Source: Astropecten irregularis (Eukaryota; Echinodermata; Asteroidea; Paxillosida; Astropectinidae). From it: a stretch of DNA of 64,000 nt. The stretch lies in assembly GCA_963971285.1 (NCBI GenBank), contig OZ020252.1, forward strand, positions 18,513,662 through 18,577,661, in the 5' to 3' direction. The translations under genes and the position numbers were made by a program. The notes beneath the pieces are model-generated. The model was not told where the DNA came from. It ran no database searches and worked only from the letters and a program-made list of their open reading frames with translations. Positions 26,101-35,100 of this stretch are shown here, in pieces; position 1 is the first letter of the stretch; every line of letters begins with the position of its first letter.

Positions 26101-29100
26101 GAAAGATGCAAAGTAATTTGAGGCAAAAAAAAACAGGTTAATCCAAGGTACTGAATTTTACGCTTAAAGCGATAGAAGGGGTCGATGGTATAAAATGCCT
26201 TAATATACAAGGGTAAGTTGATAACAATACACCATTCTCCATAAACAATGGGTTCCATTTATACTCCTGTGTGCCCCCACTTGCAAGGAAAATCATCACA
26301 AAAGCATGATAGATTTCTTGCGACTAATAATAGCGCAGCCCGTGACAAAAGACCCAGGTTTGGTGAGCAAACAATTGAAGTTCTGTCCTTCATATTTCCT
26401 CCTATTCATCTGGATCGTTCCAGCAAGGATAGGCATAACTTATGACAGTCTGTGTATATGAATAGTTGTTGATTTATTTCCCTATTATTCAATAAGCTAC
26501 ATCTCCCAGCTGAACTTTAATTAATAATGCCATCAACTGCCCGAAGTTCCAACATGAATTGAACTACATATACACCAGGGGCCAATTTCATAAAGCTGCT
26601 TAGCACAAACATTCACTAAGCATGACATTTCTGTCATGTAGTAAAAACAGTATTAACAACAACATTTCCATGTGTTGTGTATCACTTGCAATTGTTCTTT
26701 GGCTGCATTTTGCTGACCATGAATATCAAATGGAATTTTCAATGGTGGTTTGTTTTATTGGGAAAGGTATTTTTGTGCTAAGCAATTTTTTGTGCTAAGC
26801 AGCTCTATGGAATTGGCCCCTGTATTGACAGGTCACAGCGAAAGATAACAGATGTAAAATATGGACGCTGTCCCAAACCACTCCCCAACTTGGTGGAATG
26901 ACCTACATGTAACAATTCCTTATTTGTTGATATTGCGTGTACACAAACCACACTAGTTTGTTTACGGAAACTGTGGGTAGTGCATAGACGTCATGCATTC
27001 ATTGATTAAGCCTAGAACTGGGGCCATAAAACGGCCTGCGTGGTATAAAAAGAGACTTTTAAAAGGCATTGGACTGGGCCCACACACTAAATCAACATAA
27101 ACGGCCTACACTCTATATATACCACAATCGCTCCCATGAACCGTATCCTCCACACCATAGCTTTCAATGCTGGACTATTTTAGTTCAGGAATTTGAAGCA
27201 TTGTATACAAAAATATATCTTTTGATTTTATCATTTCTTTCCAAGATTCAGAGTATTTGGGCGAAAAAAGCTTATCAAAATGAGGGAGTAACAACACTCC
27301 TGGAATTTAAACAAGAATTACTGAAAATATTTGTTGTACATGTACATATGAAAAGTGCAAGATGTAATGGTCTGAAAATGCAGGTTACACTTAATAAACA
27401 TTGTTGGGCTTGTCATTTAATGTGGCCCAGAGGTTTGTAAGTTACCAGGGTTGTTTGCTGGGTGAAAAGCATATACAAATTGGACAGTAGGATTATTAAT
27501 GGGAATGTTTTGTCTTTTTAGTCAACCATAAGATAGCTTAAGATTACAAAAAAAAATATTTGTAGCCTTTTTGCTTTAAAAGGAACATGGGCCAAATACA
27601 ATGTCAATTTTTCCTCTCAAATGCTTTTATCTGAGAAAACAAACAGAGACAGAAAAGGAAAGACACTCACGCTTTGAAAACTTCGAGCAGTTCTGGTCTG
27701 CGGGTGACCATGCGGTAGAAGTTGACAAACTCATCAGCGTCTAAGGCATTGGTGACGGTTTTCCCTTTAGCATCCTGATGGGTGCGCACATCGGCTGACT
27801 AGTTACGAAAAAAAAATAAGGGAGGGTCGAAGGTCAAAGGTTGAAATTCTTTGCAAACACTGGACATCAGGGGCCTTTCTCGGCTCCAGCTCCATTTTGT
27901 GAATTAATTTTAAAACTATGGGTATAAAAATAGAGACTTTTGGCTGAGATTAAGAAGTGGATTCTCTGGTTTGAAAAAGAAATTAGAGCTTCAGCTTCAA
28001 TGAAAAACCAAAACCTATATTTTCAGCATATGGGTGACAGAGATGAAGCCGGAGCCGAAGCCGGAGCCTTTAGAAGCCGGAGGCTTAGCCGGAGCCCAAG
28101 CCAGAGCCTAGCTTTGAGAAAGGCCCAAGGCACCCTTATTTTGTTAATCAGAGTGAGCCTTGATTATCCAGAACAGATTACCTGCCAAAAGTTTATATAA
28201 TGAGAACCGGTAACTCAACGGGACTCAAATTGGTGCTTTGCTTAGTCATTGCTTAATTAAGCATGAAAAATCGCAGGGTAACACATTGTCAAGTGAACCT
28301 AAGCAACAAATTTAAACCACAAGAAACAATTTTTCCAAGATTAACAGCCATAACAGCCAAATTGTACAGCCATGAACTCCTAGGAGAAGCCGCGAAGCTC
28401 AAAAAGTCATATTCCAGGGGGAAAAAAACAAACAGTTGGGTCGAGTAGTGAGAAATAAAAAAGTGGGCAAGTACCTCGAAGAGTTTCTTGGCGTGGCTCT
28501 TGTCCATCTTGACGTTCATGCTCCTGAGGAGCTTCAAGCATTCATCAAAGTCCACTGACCCATCCTGGTTGCGGTCAGCTTTCTCAAAGGCCTCCTTGAT
28601 CCAACTGCAGAATCAAAAGTTAAGGAAACAGACGTTTTGGGTTCAACAATGAATATTAAACAGAAAATGAGTACATTCTCCATGAAAAAAAAATTTCAGT
28701 TATAAAATGCCTGCCTTTGAAACTGGCTGGTAATTAATACTTATGGCATTTCTGACAAACTTGACGATCAAATCTATGCTAAAACACGACAAATTTTTAA
28801 GGTTCAGCAATTCTTTGAATGTCTTCATGAGGTAATTCTGTTTCTTAGCAACAGTAATTTGAACATTTCTTTTTAATATAAAATGATAGTTTCTGACGTT
28901 TTACTTTTACTTTACAATCATCATATGACCATAGGGAAACTAACTCATTTTATGTCACTGAAAGGTGAACAAAGAAAAAATGGCTGGAGCAGGATTTGAA
29001 CCTGCGACCCCCAGAGTAACGTTTCAGTGCTCTACCGATTTTACGTTTACTTAAACAAAATCTCACTTGAGCATAAAACACACAGTTGTCGGAGCATGGA

Positions 29101-32100
29101 CATCGGAGGCCAGTACATGTTCATGCTAATCCCCTACTTCCAAGTGAAGATGATCATAACTCTTAGAAGCAACAAGTAAAAGGATACGCAGCCTGCTTTT
29201 CCTTCATGTTGATATCCTGGGCTTTCTTCTGGGCCCACCGGAGCCCCTGGGCCCACTTCCTGGCGTCTTCTTGCGTGGGCGCCACCAGGTTGATGGTGCG
29301 GTTCTCCGCCCCGACAATCAGGGACAAGCAGAGTTCCGATCCATACTTGCTCTTGATCTTGTTGCTCTTGAAGGTGTCTGTCTCGTGGCCAGTCCGGACC
29401 TCGTGGATATCTTGCACTGAGACTGCCATGAGTAAAATAAGAAGGGTTTGTTGGTGTATGAGACTGATAATTAGAAATGTTTGATTTGATCACATTCTTT
29501 TGGGTGCTCCGATGTGCCAAAAGGGGACACAAATTTCCAATGAGAGACATTTGCATAACTACATCTTTGGACATCCTTAACTAGTCACAACTGACAAATT
29601 CTATGTTTCAATGCAGTTTGCGATTCCACTGTAATTTGACGCTCATTGTGATCTCTTCCCAATAGTTTTTGTATTTTTCTCTTCATACCCTCAGCACCTT
29701 GGAATAGATTTTCTAGATAAACAACACTTTATAAATGTTTACTATTATCTTTATTATTATCATCATTATAACCGGTAAACTGTGAAATATAAAAATTGAA
29801 GCAAAAGCCTTCAATGAACAATGACAAATGTTGATGTACTTGTACTTGTCTTCCTTTTACTGGAAATTTTGTCTTCTTACTTTTGGCTCCTGATGATTTC
29901 TTTGACGGGTGGTACTCGAGAGTATACCCGTCCTCGCTCAAGACGAATGTTCGGCTGTATGTCTTGGAGCCATTCTCTCTGACTTTGATGAATCTAGTGC
30001 CAGCTTTCATGTGTTGTATCACGGGGTTCACTGCAGACAAAATGAGAAAAAAAAAAAATTTCCTTCAATTATGAAATGATCGAGATGCCCTGGTCTATCA
30101 CTTGTGATTGTTCTTTGGCTGTTCTCCGCTGACCATGAATATCAAATGGAATTTTCAATGGTGGTTTGTTTTATTGGGCGAGACATTTTTGTACTAAGCA
30201 AATTTTTGTGCTTAGCAGCTCTATGAAATTGGCCCAAAGCTGGCTTGTAAGTGGAGTAATACATGTAACTTGGAAACAAGGCAAAACCTAATAATTGTTT
30301 AGAACCACTTCTCTTTATTGAAACACCAAGAATTTGTCACAAAGTGCTCCCATAAATCTATTTTCAAACTACCTTGTGTCAATTTGTTCTCATTTCCCAC
30401 TCTTTTGGGAGTTTGTATGTAAAATAATAACAAATAAACTTGAAAAAGATGAAAAAGATGAACGATTATAATTTTATGATATAATAATATTATGGTAGAT
30501 ACAAAATCACTCAAGTCCAAAAAATCTAACCTTATAAAGAGTTTACAGCATTATGTTACAATGTACAGTGTAATATCAAAATATCAATTTTCAAGTAAAA
30601 ATGTCACAGTTAGGCCTAACAAATTCACGGTTGACAAAAATAAACACATACATGTAAGCACTAAAAGGATATAAAGACGATAAATTCCTTCTAAATAAAA
30701 AGTTAACAACATAATTTTGCTGTACACAAACACAAACAATTGAAGGACTTCCACTTAATGTATGTATGCCACTCTGTACATTAATGTAACAAATGTTGCA
30801 TGGTAATGGACAAACTGGAGAAAACATTTGGATTTTATAGAACGAATGCAATTTCCCGACTGCATTCCTTGGAATGCAGAACAAAAATTGATATTTTGGA
30901 AACTCTTACTGACACTCTATAGAGGACAAGGTCATGACTTGCAGAATAAAATGTACATGTAAATACACACATGTGACGTGTACTGTACATGTACATGTAG
31001 CTTACAACATGTACAAGTGTCAAGTACAGTACGTCACAGGCCACATTCAATTTCACAGTAAACACAAGGTCAAACTGAACCCAAGGTGATCACCACGGAT
31101 ATCTTGTCCTTGTTTTGGAAACCAATTTCATATCTGGTTGCAACAGACATATACCGCAAGTTAAAAATCTTAGGACACATATTTAAGCAATACCGGTAAG
31201 CACACAGGCCGGCCAGATATCAAGGCTCGGCTTCTACATGTAAGGATCCAAGCTTAATCAAATTAATAAAGTAAAACCTTAGGCCTATGTCAACTGACCA
31301 GCATGTAAATATTGTGTATGTGTACAATGTATCTAGATCTATAGACATAGGCCTTCACAAATTACAATATTGTATGTATGCATGTGTATTGTACATGTAT
31401 TGATCAATGAATCAATTGGGGCATGTATAATGATGTACCACACTGTAGACATAATCTATAGCCACTATAATCATGCATTGCCTGTGTAAACCCAAAAGGT
31501 CACCAACTGAAATGTGTCAACAATATTTGTTTCAGTTCATATGAAAATCAATGTGAGATAGGCCTATTTCTCTATTTTCTATACTTCAGGTAATTTCTGG
31601 TTGATTTTGCAGAAGTTAGTATTATTAAGTAGGCCCTACTAAAAATGAAAAAAAAATAGTAATAAAACAAATGTTGGCTACCACACTGAGAAGAATAGGC
31701 CTAATTCTATGACTGTCTAATTCACTAGATGTATGCGTAGGTCAGGACTGAGTGAAAAATCCCTTGACGAATAAATCTTCAAAAAAAGAAACATACACAT
31801 TGTACATCATCTCATACAGCATGTATGTCCACACGCAATGTATACAACTTATACATAAAACATATGATATGGAGGTGAATGCACAGACTAAACCTATATA
31901 AATGAATCATTCTTAAGTTAAAGCTACTCATACACACTGTACATGTATGCCCCAATGCATGTTAACCCAAGCTTGTATAAAACAGAATTTATTCACGGCA
32001 CAAAATAATGTGGCACAGTCAAACACTCCCATGTGACCATGACGCGCATAATTAATAAGATCAAGCTTCCGTCATGCTAATGTACGATCAATGGAGTCTT

Positions 32101-35100
32101 TAAAGAATATGACTCAAGTCTCTTCCTAGGAGCCAGTCCGCCAGTGTCATGGACCTACTTGATTGTTAGTAAATTTATGTGTCAACTGCCATGCCAACCA
32201 GATTGCTCAGCAAAATTTGCGGCAATGCTTTTAGTGTATTTTGTAGGTTAACAAGAAATTCAGATTGTGCGCTTGCAGGGGTCTATTTCAAGAAGCCCTA
32301 CGATCGATCGTAACTGGAGTTACGAAGGATAACCCATCGTATCCTACATAGGGCTGCAATGCATCACAAGTCCTACGATTGATTGTGAGTTACGATAAAT
32401 TTGGTGAAATCGAGCCTATGTTCACAATGGAACTGCATTGCTACAGTTAGGTTAGAGAACATGTACAAGTAAAATGTGAAGGCCTCCGCCTTTACATACT
32501 GTACATTGCAAGTTTGTGCTTACATTACTTTACTGAAATTTGTTTAATTTCCACTATTGTGAACAAATTTTTTATCCCAAATGAGAAAGAATTCCAAGCT
32601 ATTGATAACGTGCAGGCTAATATGTACTCAGCAAAATGTGGTTCAAGGATACTTCACCAACCAAATAAGCTGAATGCTTGAATAGATCATGTTTAGACAT
32701 TCAATATGAATTTGTACCGTAATGGCGCTCACTTATTGAATTAATAGCAATACATCCCTAGAATGGATTGGTGAGGTTAGGTAAGCATGCCTTTTTTACA
32801 GCTAAAAAAATTACAGTTTTTTAGCCTGTTAGCAGAACTATGAAATGGCCGGATAGTCCTACTGCACACAGAGCTAAGAATTGCATATTAAGCAAAAAAA
32901 CTGGCCCTTGGGGTCAATCAATTAAGCTGCTTAGCCAACAGATTGGTTCATTAAATTTGCATAATTCCATGCCAAAGGCAAGACACTAACAGTGCATCAA
33001 TTTCTATTCAAGTAATAAGCTGGTATTACTTTTAGTGATCGAGGTACAAAAACCTGCTAAGCGCAAAAGGAGTCTGCTTAGCTAACACAAGGTACCAGCT
33101 AAACATCTATGAAATGAATACTGGAATATGGTTTGCCACCGGTTCCCCTTTGACTTCTGCTAATAGCAGAGAAATTTAGTTTAATAGCAATATCTTCTGC
33201 AATGAAGAAACTGGACCAAGCAATGAAATTTGTGCCAGTGAAAACTCTGTCTGCTCATTCAAGACAATTCCTTTTCCCTCCAGGCGATACCCGGTTTCCA
33301 TGGAAACATATGGAATTCATTTCCACTGTTTCCCCTGGCCCCTTGGCGTCTTCTTTATTTCATCACTGCTCTTAAGTTTTTTACTCATCTTCCTGTCTGA
33401 CACATTTCAGGAGGGTTGAAACTTGATAGATAAATTGGTTGACGAGAAAGACGTCTAACAGTACAGGGGGGAATTCTCTGTCAAAAGATGTCTGAAACTT
33501 CTTTTTTTTTTCAGATGTGAGCACATGAATTTTGCTTCTTTGGTGCACAATGTTATCAGCTCACCAGAAGATCTCAATTTCATTTCTTTATCAGCCAAAG
33601 GTGAAAGATTAATGGCCTAATATTAGTCTGCATGAAATGTACACATACAATGCACCATGGTGCAAAATGAATACTTTGTATGTATACACAAAAGAAATCT
33701 TATCACGTAATATGCTAATTGCTAGTTGAAGTTGAATATGATGGAGCCGGTGTACAAAGTCCGGGCAAGCGGGTTAATGTTTTGACAAGATCTTCATGAA
33801 TGATGTGTGTGTGTGCTCACTGCTCGGAGATTTCACACTCAAAACAGATTTTGCAAAACATTTTCAATTTACAAATTGATAGTTTACAAAGTTGTGTACC
33901 CTCAGACACTAGGCAATTACAATCCATAACAAATGTACAATGTGTACATTTCCCCTGTACATACTGTACATCCACAGCAGTGAACTGTGTTTATCTTTCA
34001 TTCATGGGCCCCATTGTTGAAATAACAAACCAAGCAAAAGTGCAAACTCTGTGAAAGAGGGACAGGCAAACAAATGTACTGTATGTACATTTAACACAAA
34101 TCTGAAAAAGACTTTAAAAATATGACAATTTTCTGGTTGGTTTCTTTGAAGGATTTTTGTCTGGCAAAATCTAAACATTTAAATAGGAGACCTGTATTAA
34201 AAGTACCATCATACTTGTACTTTCTTCACAGATTTACCTATAATTTACAATCCAGGATATAAAGATGGTGATGGTAGAAATGTTGTTAAAATATTTCTGC
34301 CTGAAATGCTGTACATCTACATGTGTTTGTATTTATCCAGAAAAAGAGTATTTAACCAATTACCAAAAAGTGGGCACCGTATGGGACTGAAATATTCACA
34401 GATGACTGCTACTTTACCTTCCTTTATATTTTTGACCATGAATATGCATTTCTTTGACAAAAACCAAAGTATGACATGTAAGTTTACGGTCGACAGACAT
34501 GCTACATTTGTGGAGATAATCCACACTATAGGGCGTACGATATACACGTAGTACAGTGTATAATTTCCGTCTGTCAACAGGATACTAATATTGACCTGAA
34601 GTGACTAATGTCCCAGTTCAAATTTCTTATGGTCAAGGATACCACAGACAACATACACTGCAACACAAAAAGAAAACACTAACTTGAAATTATATGCACG
34701 TAGGCCTATACTGTTCCAGTCTTCAAACAGTTTGTTTTCAGTTTTACACAGGAAATCATTTTAGCAGTTGCTGATCTGGAATTTTATTCTCTGAACGGGA
34801 ATTTGAGATAGGCCTAATTTCTTTCCCAGGGACATCAAACTTAGGACTTGCATCAGGGCAGGCAACGGTAGATGGGAGAATCTTTTTTAATTTTTACAGG
34901 CAGTTTTGAGACAACCCAGTACACTGTCTGCAAAAGGGAAACCTTTTTTTCTACCAGTGTCTCAATTCAAGTTTATGTATTATCCCCAAAAAAGTTTGCC
35001 CCCAAAATGGAGTTTATGCCAAATTGTTATATTAAATAATTTCACCTTGCAAATTGCATGGAACAGATTGACTGTAAATTTACTTAATAACTATTACATG

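Larger units (their letters stand above)
21283..27670. other. Long PLC-delta intron within the EF-hand region
   Basis: No supported exon in 6.4 kb. Contents: two SINE-A copies (21942-22130, 22418-22632), an inverted-repeat element at 22999-23396, M3 at 23948-24175, a perfect hairpin at 25660-25706, M2 at 26578-26820, and low-complexity AT-rich stretches. A GTAC-rich patch (CACGTACACACGTACATGTA) lies near 25140-25185. Confidence 0.6.

Noticed and set aside
29206..29484. Plus-strand 92-codon frame
   Set aside because: Antisense of the PLC-delta PH-domain exon.
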